Of a stretch of DNA of 64,000 nt, positions 11,026 to 21,255 are shown piece after piece. This DNA is from Ampelomyces quisqualis (taxonomy: Eukaryota; Ascomycota; Dothideomycetes; Pleosporales; Phaeosphaeriaceae): assembly GCA_018398575.1 (NCBI GenBank), contig JAGTXZ010000021.1, forward strand, positions 62,001 to 126,000, read 5' to 3'. The position numbers and the translations under genes were made by a program. How positions within the stretch are numbered: the stretch's first letter is position 1; each line of letters begins with the position of its first letter. The notes beneath the pieces were generated by a model. The model was not told the origin of the DNA. It made no database searches and saw only the letters and a program-made list of their open reading frames with translations.

Positions 11026-12989
11026 ATGGCATCCGCGAGCGACGTCCTCACTCTCGTCAGCTCTGTTGCGCTCCGGCTCAGTATTTGGATCTTTCTGCGA
11101 TGGGTATGCCGCTTCCGAGCCTCACATAGTGTTATGGCTGACTAACAATGGCACCCGCAGATCCCCACGACTGTTCGTAACACTATCAATACGCGCGAAA
11201 ATTTCATTCGAGCACTCCTAACACCTCCATACAGATAGTTCCAGGGCTAGCGATTGCCCTTACGGCCGTTTACGTCCCATCCTTCTTCATTAGCTTTCAG
11301 GACACCGAACAGTACAAGGTGATATCTGATGAGCTTGACATTATCGTGAAAGACACCATCGCACGTGACGATGACTCGAGCGAAGACATACAGCTTATCG
11401 ACGGAGCGGACGAAGGCCCACTGGAAGAGCTAGATGTGCAGGAGACGATCCAGTACGAGGAGCGAGAGCCTAAGATACTGAGGACCCTCCTTACGGGGCT
11501 TCCAAGTCCCTCGTCGGCGCTTTGGAGCTGGGTTACATTCGCCATCAATATGGCGCTCATAGCTATGGCTTTGGACGTGGTGTACCGTGCGCCTTTACTA
11601 CACCAATGCCACGACGCGTCGTTCGGACGCGTGGGATACGTGTCAGATCACGGAGCCAACATCCTAGTCAGAGAACCATATGCGTTCGACTTCAGGGTGC
11701 TCTACCGGTCTGTTGATGAGCCGAACCGCTCATGGATGCATAAGATACATCCTGCGAGCCAACCAAGTCACTGGCTGACCAACGATACCGACTTTACAAC
11801 AGTGCTGAGCCTCGACTATCTGCGCCCGGACACGGCATACGAGTATGTGATTGAAACTTCGAGTGGGAACAAGACGGGCACTTTCACAACCGCACCTCGG
11901 CCGGGTCGCACTTCGCTGCTTAAGGACAACAAATACACATTTGTCCACTCTAGCTGCATCAAGCCACGCGTACCGTACACGCCATTCCAACACCCACTCG
12001 AATTTCCGGGCATGAAGCACTTGGCTCGATGGCTTCCAGAGCTCAGCCCCTACTTCATGCTCTTCCTGGGCGACTTCATCTACGTCGATGTTCCGCACCG
12101 CCAGGGCAAAGACTCCGAGAGCTACAGACGCGAGTACAGACAGGTCTACTCTTCACCATCCTGGCCAGCAGTGAGCGATCATTTGCCTTGGATCCACGTC
12201 ATCGATGACCACGAGATTCACAATGACTGGAACAGCAACATGACTGGCGTTGCTGTCCCAGCTTACGATGCCTTCACGCACTACAATGCAGCCCCGAATC
12301 CTCCGGCTCACCGCAGGGGCCACACGTACTTTTCTTTCACGCAAGGTCCAGCAGAGTTCTTCTTGCTCGATACGCGCCGCTACCGAAGTCCCGAAAACAA
12401 AGACCCGAACGATACTGCAAAGACGATGCTTGGCGCAGAGCAGCTGGAAGACTTGCTTGCATGGATCCACAAGGTACCGCATAATGGTGTAAACTGGAAA
12501 TTCATTGTGACTGGCATCCCCTTCACGAAGAACTGGCAGTTCGGATCGGAAGACACATGGGGCGGATACCTGCACGAACGCCGGACCATTCTCGAGGCAG
12601 CATGGGAGCTCTCAACCACCGCTGGCGTTGGCGTCGTGATTCTCTCTGGCGACCGGCACGAATTTGCAGCTACTTCGTTCCCACCACCTGCGGGCTCGAA
12701 GTGGCCTGTCAGCGCCACGGTGCACGAGTTCAGCACTTCCCCGTTGTCGATGTTTTATCTTCCCTTTAGGACATACAAGGAGATCGACGACGAAGATGTG
12801 TGCATCAAGTACCTTCCCGACGGCAACAGCAAGTTTGGCGCAGTGGAGATCACGAACCCCCCGCACGGTGAACAGAGTCTGCTCAACTATAGGTTGTTTG
12901 TTGATGGCAAAGAGGCTTGGACGCATGTCATATCGACGCCGCCGAGCAGGGACGGAAGTCACAGAGCGAAGGATGCGGTCTGGGGTTGA
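11026..12989 (+). CDS. Membrane-anchored PhoD-like phosphatase
   Basis: Exon 1 (11026-11103) encodes a hydrophobic N-terminus ending FLRW. The main exon starts at 11235 with IVPGLAIALTAVYVPSFFISF, a second membrane segment; a 12 nt exon (11161-11172) may lie between them. Both options stay in frame (610 or 614 aa). A third hydrophobic stretch lies near residues 95-120, then a beta-sandwich (FDFRVLYRSVD...) and the PhoD metallophosphatase core: HSSCIKPR, FLGDFIYVD, DDHEIHNDW and SGDRHEF, which carry the expected Asp, Asn and His metal ligands. Bacterial PhoD enzymes hydrolyse phosphodiesters and monoesters; fungal members are poorly characterised. The topology suggests a catalytic domain on the lumenal or outer face of a membrane. 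Confidence 0.9.
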
Positions 12990-13137
12990 AAGAGTTTGAG
13001 CAGATTTCGGAGTTACTTATTTGGAGAGAGCAAGGAATATACCAAGGCTAGCAACCGGCACTTTCTTCGCGCGATGTTTTGTAGGGTAGTTTCCGGAGTA
13101 AAACTGGGGATCTTCCATTGCAAACAAGTAAGCTATC

Positions 13138-14721
13138 TTATTTGCTCTTACCCTCCCATCTCTTCCTCGCCATCTCCTCATCCTCATTACTCCATTCCCG
13201 CGGCAACACTGCAAACACCAGATATGACGTATGCGTCTTAAGTTCCGGCTCAGTCCTATGCACCAGGCGCCCCTCTTTGAACAAGGTCCTACTCTCCAAT
13301 TCTTTCTTGGTCCTCTCCAACCTATCCGATTTACTCGGCGGCGCATTCTCCGCACTCTTGCCCTTGCCGCCCTTGTCAGCAATCTTTTCACCCCGCTTCT
13401 TCGCCTCCGCACGTCTCATGACTTCCTCCTGCTTTTCCTTCTGCAAGCTGTGAAACACAGCTGCCCGCCCCTCGACGTCGCGCAGCCGCTGCACGGCTTC
13501 CTGGACGCTCGCGGCGCTAGCGTTGCCGCCGCGCATGCCTTCTTCAGCCAGGCCGACGCGCTCGCGACGCACGTCGAGGCGCTTGGCGGCGACTTCGACC
13601 ATGTCGATTTCGAGCCAGCCGAGGGTGCGCAGTGCGGAGACGGTTTTGGTCACTTGTTCGATGCAGGGGGAGAAGGTGCATATGCGGACTGCTTTGTGGG
13701 GGTTGAGCGGGGAGCGGAAGGGTTTTGAGGATGATGAGGGGGTCTCTGAGGGGGACGGCGTGGAGGGATCGGAGGAGGATGCGACGGAGTTCAGAGCGGC
13801 TGTGGAGGGAGGTGAGCGCGTGAGGTGTTTGAGTGCTTGCCAGGGGGCGGGAAGGTCGAGAAATATCGCGTCTGCGTCGGGGGCGTCGTTTTCGTCGAGG
13901 CAGAAGCCGTGGCCGTAGACGTCGCGGTGGGTGACGGTGACGAGGGGGTCGAGGCCGTGTTCTTTGATCTCAACTTGGAGTTGACGCGCACGAGGCTCGT
14001 GGTATTCGAAGCTGTAGACGCCGCCGAGGCGCTTGGTGCGCTTCTTCTTCTTGGTCACGCCAACTGCCTCCTCGTCTGCTTCCTCGGCGCCACTCGATGT
14101 CTCATCTTGTCCAGGGTAGCCGTTGTAGACTGCTCGCGCCGAGGCGTGCGTGAAGCTGCCACTCCCGGCGCCTGCTTCTATTATGTGGTCGCCGGGCCGT
14201 ACGCGTAGTCTTTGCAGGATGTAGCTGTAGTCGGGGGTATAGACAACTTGCGTTCGGTGCGGCAGGGAAAGGGTCCAAGTCTCCGGTGTCGGCGGAACCA
14301 AGTGTGCAAATCCACTGCTTGCCGCTGCTGCCTTGGCAATATCTTTCTTCGCCTCTTTGGTGTCACCCTTTGCTGGTTCTCCAGCTTCATCCTTGCCATC
14401 GCGCTTGCGCTTTTTGGATTTCCCTCGCGACCCCGTATCCACCACCGACGCTAGGATTTGTGTCCCCCATGGCTGGTTGACGAGCGTGCTATGGGGGAAC
14501 GAGCCGAATCGGGTGTTTTCGACTTTGCCTTCAGCGTAGTCCGAATCGGCCTCCGGTGCTAGGACGGCGGGAATCAGTTGATCGCGTCGCAACTGTAGTA
14601 TGCCGAGATTGTTCGCAGAGGCATGCGTGCCAGGGTCGAGGAATGGCGAGGGAATTATCGACATGGCAATGTCGTTTGAAACGCGACTCGAGCGCACCGT
14701 TTTTCGAGACAGCGCAAGCAC
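13138..14721 (-). CDS. TRM61: tRNA (adenine58-N1)-methyltransferase catalytic subunit TRM61
   Basis: A single-exon ORF of 527 aa. It has the Trm61/Gcd14 architecture: an N-terminal beta domain (LGILQLRRDQLIPAVL), the linker TPETWTLSLPHRTQVVYTPD, the SAM-binding motif EAGAGSGSFTH, an acidic adenosine-binding strand (YSFEYHEPRA), and the catalytic DLPAPW. With Trm6 this subunit makes m1A58 in tRNAs, including initiator tRNA-Met, in the nucleus. Two insertions enlarge it relative to yeast Trm61 (383 aa): a Lys/Glu-rich loop around residues 100-130 and a Ser/Pro-rich loop after DLPAPW. The C-terminus holds a long charged helix. An internal ATG (about codon 20, MSIIPSPFLDPG) may be the true start. 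Converges on the PhoD gene. Confidence 0.94.
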   Translation of the reverse strand: MLALSRKTVRSSRVSNDIAMSIIPSPFLDPGTHASANNLGILQLRRDQLIPAVLAPEADSDYAEGKVENTRFGSFPHSTLVNQPWGTQILASVVDTGSRGKSKKRKRDGKDEAGEPAKGDTKEAKKDIAKAAAASSGFAHLVPPTPETWTLSLPHRTQVVYTPDYSYILQRLRVRPGDHIIEAGAGSGSFTHASARAVYNGYPGQDETSSGAEEADEEAVGVTKKKKRTKRLGGVYSFEYHEPRARQLQVEIKEHGLDPLVTVTHRDVYGHGFCLDENDAPDADAIFLDLPAPWQALKHLTRSPPSTAALNSVASSSDPSTPSPSETPSSSSKPFRSPLNPHKAVRICTFSPCIEQVTKTVSALRTLGWLEIDMVEVAAKRLDVRRERVGLAEEGMRGGNASAASVQEAVQRLRDVEGRAAVFHSLQKEKQEEVMRRAEAKKRGEKIADKGGKGKSAENAPPSKSDRLERTKKELESRTLFKEGRLVHRTEPELKTHTSYLVFAVLPREWSNEDEEMARKRWEGKSK

Positions 14722-14990
14722 AAGGTCGAGGTGAAGGTGCCGTTATTTGCGACTCCAGGAAAATTGCGGCGGAGCTTTCGAGCTTGCAATTGGCGGGGAA
14801 GTGCCAAGGATTCTTAGACAGGGGTGCTAGTGCCACCAAGTACACCGAGGAACGTGACTGGAACACCACTTTCACAGCCACTTTATACTGACTCACAGCA
14901 AGCGCAACTTCATTACGCCTCTTGTCTCGTGGCCACTTCTTCTTTCCCTTCTAGTCGTTCCTTCTCCGGTCTTCTTCTCCCATCTCTTGG
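14722..14990. promoter_or_regulatory. Shared divergent promoter, TRM61 / cysteinyl-tRNA synthetase
   Basis: Only 269 bp separate the two divergent start codons, so a shared bidirectional promoter is likely. It contains pyrimidine-rich tracts close to the synthetase start (about 14935-14985). No named motif is assigned. Confidence 0.55.
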
Positions 14991-17556
14991 ATGGTCTCTG
15001 CGCTACGGTCTTTGTCTCGCCAAATCTTCACCACCAGTTCCCCACTGGCACCGAATAGGACCAATTTCAACACACGGCCGTTACGCCTCACTCTGGTAGC
15101 CACTATGGCCACGGCAGCGCGCACCCAACCGCCATGGAAAGAGCCGCAGTCGTCACACGCCGCAAAGCTGAAAGTTTGGAATTCGTTGACTCGGTCAAAG
15201 AATGAATTTGTCCCAATCGATCCAGAGGGCAAGATCATCAAGTGGTATAGCTGCGGTCCGACTGTTTACGACGATGCGCATCTTGGACATGCACGCAACT
15301 ACGTAACAATCGACATTCTACGACGAGTCTTGGCTCAGTATTTTGGGTACAATCTCCGCTTTGTACAGAACATCACAGATGTAGACGACAAGATCATTTT
15401 ACGCGGCAGACAACAATATTTGCTCAACGACTTCCGGGTTAAGAACCCGACCGTCACCGAGGATTTAATCAAGACCACCATCAAAGCGTTTGATGCGTAC
15501 GTGAAAAAGAATCTGCCTCTGTTGAGCCCCGAGGTTGACATCGGAACGTTCAACGAGGAGGCTAGCAAGCATTACGCCAATGTCATCCAGGGTAAGTCAG
15601 TCGATGGGGTTGGTCCGACTGGCGACAAAGAAGCAAAGATCAAGATGCATCTAAATACCGCTGCCGCGGCAGCCACCGCCTTGTTAGCGCCCTCAAAGTC
15701 ATCGCCTGAAGACATAGAAATCTTCTACACTGCTGCGGAAGATGTCCTTCTGCCGTATCTAGACTCGCTATATGGCATTTCTATAGATGCCAGCGATCAC
15801 ACAATCTTCACCAGGCTCACGCAGAAGTACGAGGCGCGCTTCAATGAGGACATGCGCAGCCTGAACGTCCTAGACCCAGACGTGGTCACCCGGGTGACTG
15901 AATATGGTGATCAGATTGTGACTTTCGTCGAAAGAATCGTCGACAACGGGTTCGCTTACAGCACATCCGACGGCTCAGTGTACTTCGACATCGACGGTTT
16001 CGAGAAAGTTCCTGGTAACCATTACGCACGCCTGGAGCCCTGGAACCGAGGCGACAAGGGTCTCCAGGCTGATGGCGAGGGTGCGCTGTCACAGCAGAAG
16101 ACTTCGGAGAAGCGTAGCGACGCAGACTTTGCCTTATGGAAATCAAGTAAACCTGGAGAGCCGTCCTGGAAGTCTCCATGGGGCCCTGGACGGCCAGGCT
16201 GGCATATCGAATGCTCTGTCATGGCCAGTGACGTCTTGGGAAAGCAGATGGACATACACTCTGGTGGTATAGACCTCTGCTTCCCTCACCACGACAAGTA
16301 GGTTCTGCTAAAGCGCAGGTCGGAAAAGGGTGCTAACTATTCGTAGTGAGCTCGCACAGTCGGAAGCACATTGGTGCCAAAAGCAAGGTGGCCATCAATG
16401 GGTAAATTACTTCCTCCATATGGGCCATCTTTCGATTTCCGGCAGCAAGATGTCCAAATCTCTAAAAAACTTCACAACCATTCGGTCTGCGTTGGCGCGT
16501 GGTGACTGGAACGCGCGCAGCCTACGCGTCATTTTCCTCCTGGGCGGATGGCACGATGGAATCGAAATCACAGACGATATGCGTAGGGGCGGTGCTTCCT
16601 GGGAAAGCTACGTGACCAACTTCTTTTACAAGATCCGCGATCTTGAAGTACATCCCAACATGTCCTCGACCGGTGCCGAGGACGAAAAAGTACGAAATGC
16701 ACTCGAAGCTGCCAAAGAAAAGGTGCACAATGGACTTGCCGACTCTTTTGATACGCCCACAGCGATGCGCGCCATTTCAGGTCTAATCACAGACTACAAC
16801 TCGGCTGACAAGGCGGGTCTATCTGACAATGTCTCCTTCGATATTGCACGCTACATAACGCGCATGGTCCGTATCTTTGGTCTGGATGGATCAGCAGACC
16901 CGTATGATGGCGGCATAGGATGGGCTGGTGTCGATATTCCTTCGGAGGCAAAAGAGTTCGTTTACGCCGTTGCTCGCGAGCGTGATGAAGTGCGCCAACA
17001 TGCCATCGCCGGCGATCTGTCGGGCAATGTTCTTGAAGACATTCTCACACAACACAAACCTGCTATGAAGCAGGGTCCTAGTGCCGTTCCTTACGCAAAA
17101 GTTCTCTCCGCCTTCCAAGACAACCTCCGCAGCCTCGCTTCCAAGCGAGCACCCACGAAGGATTATCTTGCCCTCTGCGATCAATTACGTGACACACATC
17201 TCTGGAACCTCGGTATTTATCTCGAAGATCGTGAGAATGCTCCCGCCATGGTCAGGCCCGTCGATGCCGAACTCCAAGCCGCCCGTGACCAAAAGGAAGC
17301 CATTGCGCATCAAAAAGCCAAAACGAAGCTCAAGCGTGAGCGAGAAGAAGCGGAGAAGAAGGCTAAGTTAGCGGGACAAGCTAAGATCAACCCCAAGGAT
17401 ATGTTCAGGACGGAAGATTACAGTGCGTGGGACGATGAGGGCTTACCAACCAAGGATGCAAAGGGTGAAGAGGTCACAAAGGGCAAGAGCAAAAAGTTGA
17501 AGAAGGAGTGGGAGAAGCAGAAAAGGCTGTTTGAAGAGTATTCCAAAAGCGCTTGA
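14991..17556 (+). CDS. Cysteinyl-tRNA synthetase
   Basis: Exons 14991-16297 and 16347-17556 with a 49 nt intron (gtaggt/ttcgtag) give 838 aa. Class I synthetase signatures are clear: YSCGPTVYDDAHLGHARNY contains the HIGH-type motif; FVQNITDVDDKI is the cysteine-specific block; the metal-binding HIECSVM and GGIDLCFPHHDNE regions span the intron; SGSKMSKSLKNF is the KMSKS loop. The enzyme charges tRNA-Cys. A eukaryotic insertion lies between the two halves of the Rossmann fold, and a Lys/Glu-rich helix precedes the C-terminus. The first 38 residues are rich in Arg, Ser and Thr and resemble a mitochondrial presequence; a second ATG (MATAART, near 15104) would give a cytosolic form. Confidence 0.95.
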
Positions 17557-18412
17557 GCGAAATTGTAGACTTGTACTGTACTAGATCTGGGTGTTTACTT
17601 AGTAGTACTGTATTATCCAATACAACTTCTCCTCATCTCCACCATATCTGTGACTTGTTCCTCCACTGCACGCACACCCCTTACTTTGAAGCTCATATTC
17701 CACAATTGCTAGCAACCTACAGAATCATGTCCGTTCTCAACAGAACGGCAACAAAGTAACATATTTCTCGAAACACAAAGGCATATTTTTGAGCAGCGTT
17801 GGCAGTAGGTTGTAGTACGGCTACGGTTGGGAATCGGGATCTCTAGCCTATGCTATAATGCTACGATCGCACGTTACTTCCCCCACCTCCCCCACGGTCT
17901 CCCAGTCGCCCTCAAAACGCCAACATCCACCACACTCATTGCAAGCTCCGAATTCCCTTTCGGCCGGTTTCTCGTCGACTGCGAATCCCTGGCTGACTGC
18001 GAATCCCTGGCGCGTTGGAGATCGAGGGTCTCGACAAAGTTGGAGAACGCAGTGGAGGATTTGGTGGGGCTGAGGGTCGTTGCAAGGGGTGTAGTGACGG
18101 ACATTGTGGGGAGTAGGTTGAGGAGTGGTGGTAGAAATGGATCAGAAAGTTATAAATTCTTTCTGGAAGTGAATGCCAAGTGAGGTTTTTTTGGTTGGGC
18201 GCGTGGGTGTTCGAGCGCTTGTTGTTGTCACGAGGAAGGAGAGGGATTCGATTGTCAATTGCACAAGCGGTTGCGTGTTGCGTGAGGGGGTCTTATGATC
18301 AAGTCTTGTGTCCGACAGTAGCAAGCCAAGGCTTGATGGAGTCACTTTATAAGCAATCACAATGCCTCGGTAGCAGTGTCTCATCATCTCAACCCAAATA
18401 GAACAAGAAAGC
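17557..18412. other. Intergenic with a short tandem duplication
   Basis: A perfect short tandem duplication, gactgcgaatccctggc, occurs around 17980-18010. A 118-codon plus frame (17827-18183) overlaps it but has no domain or partner exon. The last 200 bp should be the promoter of the next gene. Confidence 0.45.
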
Positions 18413-18958
18413 ATGGCGCCTTCCACCAAGGAGCTCGACGCTCTACAGGGCCGCACCAAAATGATGTACACGGTGATCCGAGCCTACCGTAAGATCAATC
18501 GCGACATCTTCATCGAGGGTGTGATTCAGAAGAAGGTCGAGATTATCGACGAATACTTAAGGAAGTCTCCACCCAAGGACGAAGCGATGACTAAGAAGCT
18601 CCGATCGAGCTTTCAACAACGTCGATCAGAGTGGAAAGACATTGAGGCAACGATCGAACAGCATAGCATGAAGCTAAAGGACTTCGAGCATGAGAGGCTA
18701 GACAAGAAACCATCGTTCCTGGAATGCGATGCAGACAAATGGGTGGAGACCATGGAGAAAGCATTGCTATCGAGATGCCAGAAGTACTTTGAAGAGACAG
18801 TGGGTATGTGCGAGAGGATAGAATCAAAATCTGGGCAAAGGCTGCGCGAGCAGGAAGTTGTTGAGATCTGGCTATATGGAAGTTGGGAGCAGATTGTGGA
18901 AGCTGCAAGAGCTATCATACCTTTGTCGAAGGAGGAGCTTATTGGGCAGTCAGACTAG
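18413..18958 (+). CDS. Unrecognised helical protein, paralogue A (181 aa)
   Basis: A single-exon 181 aa ORF, almost entirely charged helix: an N-terminal AYRKIN motif, a central segment with RRSEWKDIEATIEQ, then PSFLECDADKWVET and a C-terminal EIWLYGSWEQIVEAARAI. It shares order and spacing of these motifs with the ORF at 19954-20508, which strongly supports both as real genes. No signal peptide or membrane segment is visible; the protein is expected to be cytosolic or nuclear. I do not recognise the family. The motif arrangement suggests a four- to five-helix bundle, possibly an interaction module. Function unknown. Confidence 0.75.
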   Translation: MAPSTKELDALQGRTKMMYTVIRAYRKINRDIFIEGVIQKKVEIIDEYLRKSPPKDEAMTKKLRSSFQQRRSEWKDIEATIEQHSMKLKDFEHERLDKKPSFLECDADKWVETMEKALLSRCQKYFEETVGMCERIESKSGQRLREQEVVEIWLYGSWEQIVEAARAIIPLSKEELIGQSD

Positions 18959-19953
18959 GCGATTTGAATGGACGAAATAGAGTGTGAGTGCCATGCTAGG
19001 TGAAAGAGAAGACGTTGAGCAGGCACAGGTCACATATGTCTTCAAGAAAATTTCATAGAACTCCAAAGGTATCATAATCAAGTGATTGTTGCGGTAGTCT
19101 TCCTGACTCGTTTTTGTCGCCTTCGCAGCGGAGTGAATTTCATGCGACCCCTTGTTTTGTAGAACAGACAAGATAGTTAAATGTAGAGATTGCTTAGAGC
19201 ACATTGCAAGATGAGCTTTTCAATAAAAGCCGCCTAGGGGCTCATCAAGTTGCCTTGATGTAGTACCTCGTTCAACAGTTGTTGCATGTATGATGTGGGC
19301 ATGGTTCGATGCTATATGCTCGTGTCATTGTATATCAGTAGTGTTGATGGTGTCGTAGGAATGACTACAAAAGAGATTGCTCAGGAGCTGATCTCCGCAG
19401 ACCAAAGCTTTCAGATTCGAAATCATATATCGTTGAAGGTGGGCGTGACGCCTGCTTCTATCGTGACGGCACTACTGCAAGCACAGGATGACTGAGTAAT
19501 ACGAGGGCTTACCAAAAAATACAGGAGATATCCATGCTTCCAAAGCAAAACAAGGCCCATCGTGGAGCGATGAGCAATTTGTACATAAGACGTTGGCCTA
19601 TTAGTCAACATTAGTCTAAGCCCGCTGCTCAAAACCTGCCTCGTGATCCGTGCGAGAAGTGCGTCGAAAACTTGTGAGTCGAAGGAGTATCTGACTTATT
19701 TACTGAGTCAGACAGTGTCGTTGTTGGGGGGCTGTTGCATTGAGTGCGTTGACTTAAAGTAAGAGCAGCAGTCATGTTTCAGTCTGGAAACGTAAATTGT
19801 GTATCCTCTGGGCATTCCCTGCTCTATCCATGAATCTTGCTGTCAAGCTATCAATGCCTGAGTCTGATCCTGTGCGCAAAGTCATAGATGGAAATCACTA
19901 TTAAACAGCTTCACAGACAATGCCTTGCTGGGTATTAACATCTTCGAGACATT
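18959..19953. other. Intergenic between the two helical paralogues
   Basis: About 1 kb. Small frames (for example 19286-19495) show no similarity to the flanking paralogues and no domain. It presumably contains the promoter of the second copy. Confidence 0.5.
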
Positions 19954-20508
19954 ATGACGACAAAATTGACCCGATGCGAGCTTGGTGAACGTGTTACCTA
20001 CATGAAAAAACTTTTTCGGGGATATCGCAAAATCAACAGCGCTGAAATAATAAAAAACGTCATCGATAAGTCCCTTGGGGTAATCAAAAATCAACTTGAG
20101 AACCCGGAGACGCCAGAATCACTCCGGAAAACCTTCGAGGAACGCCAAAATGAGTGGGAAGTTCTCAAAGAAAGAGTGGTACAGCGCAACAAAAAACTGA
20201 GAAAATTGGAGGAAGAGACATTGCTTCAGATTCCCTCGTATATGGAGTGTAGCACGCCGAAGTGGACAGAGACCACAAGGGGTAATCTGATTGGGGATGG
20301 CAAGAAGCAACTTCAGGAGACTGTGAATGAGTGGGAGAAAGTCGCGGGTCGGGCTGCGGTCGAGAAGCACAAGGCTCAGTCTCCGATTCTCAGATTGTTC
20401 TTGTCTGGAGCCTTTGAAATCCCCGGAAAGTCTTTATGGACGGTCATCCACGTGCTCGATATCATCGGCGAGGACTGGCTGACGGCTATGACTCCAGGAT
20501 GGGAATGA
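19954..20508 (+). CDS. Unrecognised helical protein, paralogue B (184 aa)
   Basis: A single-exon 184 aa ORF collinear with the 18413-18958 gene. Shared anchors are GYRKIN (AYRKIN in A), ERQNEWEVLKERVVQRNKKL, PSYMECSTPKWTET (PSFLEC..KWVET in A), a following KKQLQETV helix and LFLSGAFEI near the C-terminus. By eye identity is only around a quarter to a third, so the duplication is old or fast-evolving. Like A it is mostly helical and lacks a signal peptide; B ends with a more hydrophobic segment (SLWTVIHVLDIIGEDWLTAM). Family and function are not recognised. Confidence 0.75.
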   Translation: MTTKLTRCELGERVTYMKKLFRGYRKINSAEIIKNVIDKSLGVIKNQLENPETPESLRKTFEERQNEWEVLKERVVQRNKKLRKLEEETLLQIPSYMECSTPKWTETTRGNLIGDGKKQLQETVNEWEKVAGRAAVEKHKAQSPILRLFLSGAFEIPGKSLWTVIHVLDIIGEDWLTAMTPGWE

Positions 20509-21255
20509 GTTGCAATTGTATCGCCATGGGAGGAAATAGTTCGTGTGAAGGGGTTTGTGGCAGCTTTTAACTACTTATGGATGGAACGAATTTGAGATGT
20601 AATGACAAGGAACATCGTGAACTGTTGACAAGCAGAAATTAGTACTACTCATCATCTCCTCTTTCAAGATTTCGCAACTTCTAAATAAGCTCTAGTTTCT
20701 GGATCAAATCGTGATCTGGTTTCCTTACGCAGCAGACCCATGATGTGCCTTTCTACAACAGACAGAACATCGGCGAATATAACTCCATCGTCATTAGTCA
20801 ACGAGCATTGGTTACCATCAAAGCGATCTACGAACTCAAAAGGATTCAACTATTGAAACAATGTATAAGTTCAATATAGGAGGTGCTGTAGCAAATAATT
20901 TCCTCTTCATGTCGAGGTCGTCAGGCTGAAGTAGGTCACCAGCCTCATTGCCGTTGCGCAGCCTCCGCTTCGGTAAATTTACGAACTGACAGACTTTTGT
21001 TATACTAGCAACTGAAGAAGTCTGCCAGAATAATGCAACGTACTCAATGGCCTAACATATTCTTGACTCTTGAGACAAGAGTATCATACAACAATAATAC
21101 ATTAGCCAATCACTCTCGTTACTTAGAGAAGGACATCACGACAAACAAAATATATTGCCACTGTGAAAGCTCGCCATTCATCTGTTTTCAGCGCTCTAGA
21201 ACAACCCCACATGTAAGACGCTACGGTATTATCGTGTGTTTGCTACCAGCAATAG
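20509..21255. other. Intergenic 3' of type III PKS, with one degenerate direct repeat
   Basis: No gene is supported. Bases about 20957-21001 match, with transition-type differences, a segment at about 23396-23440 on the other side of the PKS; the best-conserved core is ttacgaactRacagactt. Confidence 0.5.

Noticed and set aside
17827..18183. 118-codon plus ORF over a tandem duplication
   Set aside because: Protein repeats simply reflect the duplicated DNA; an opposite-strand frame is equally good.
19286..19495. 69-codon ORF between the helical paralogues, considered as a third family member
   Set aside because: None of the shared anchors (YRKIN, R..EW, KW.ET) is present.
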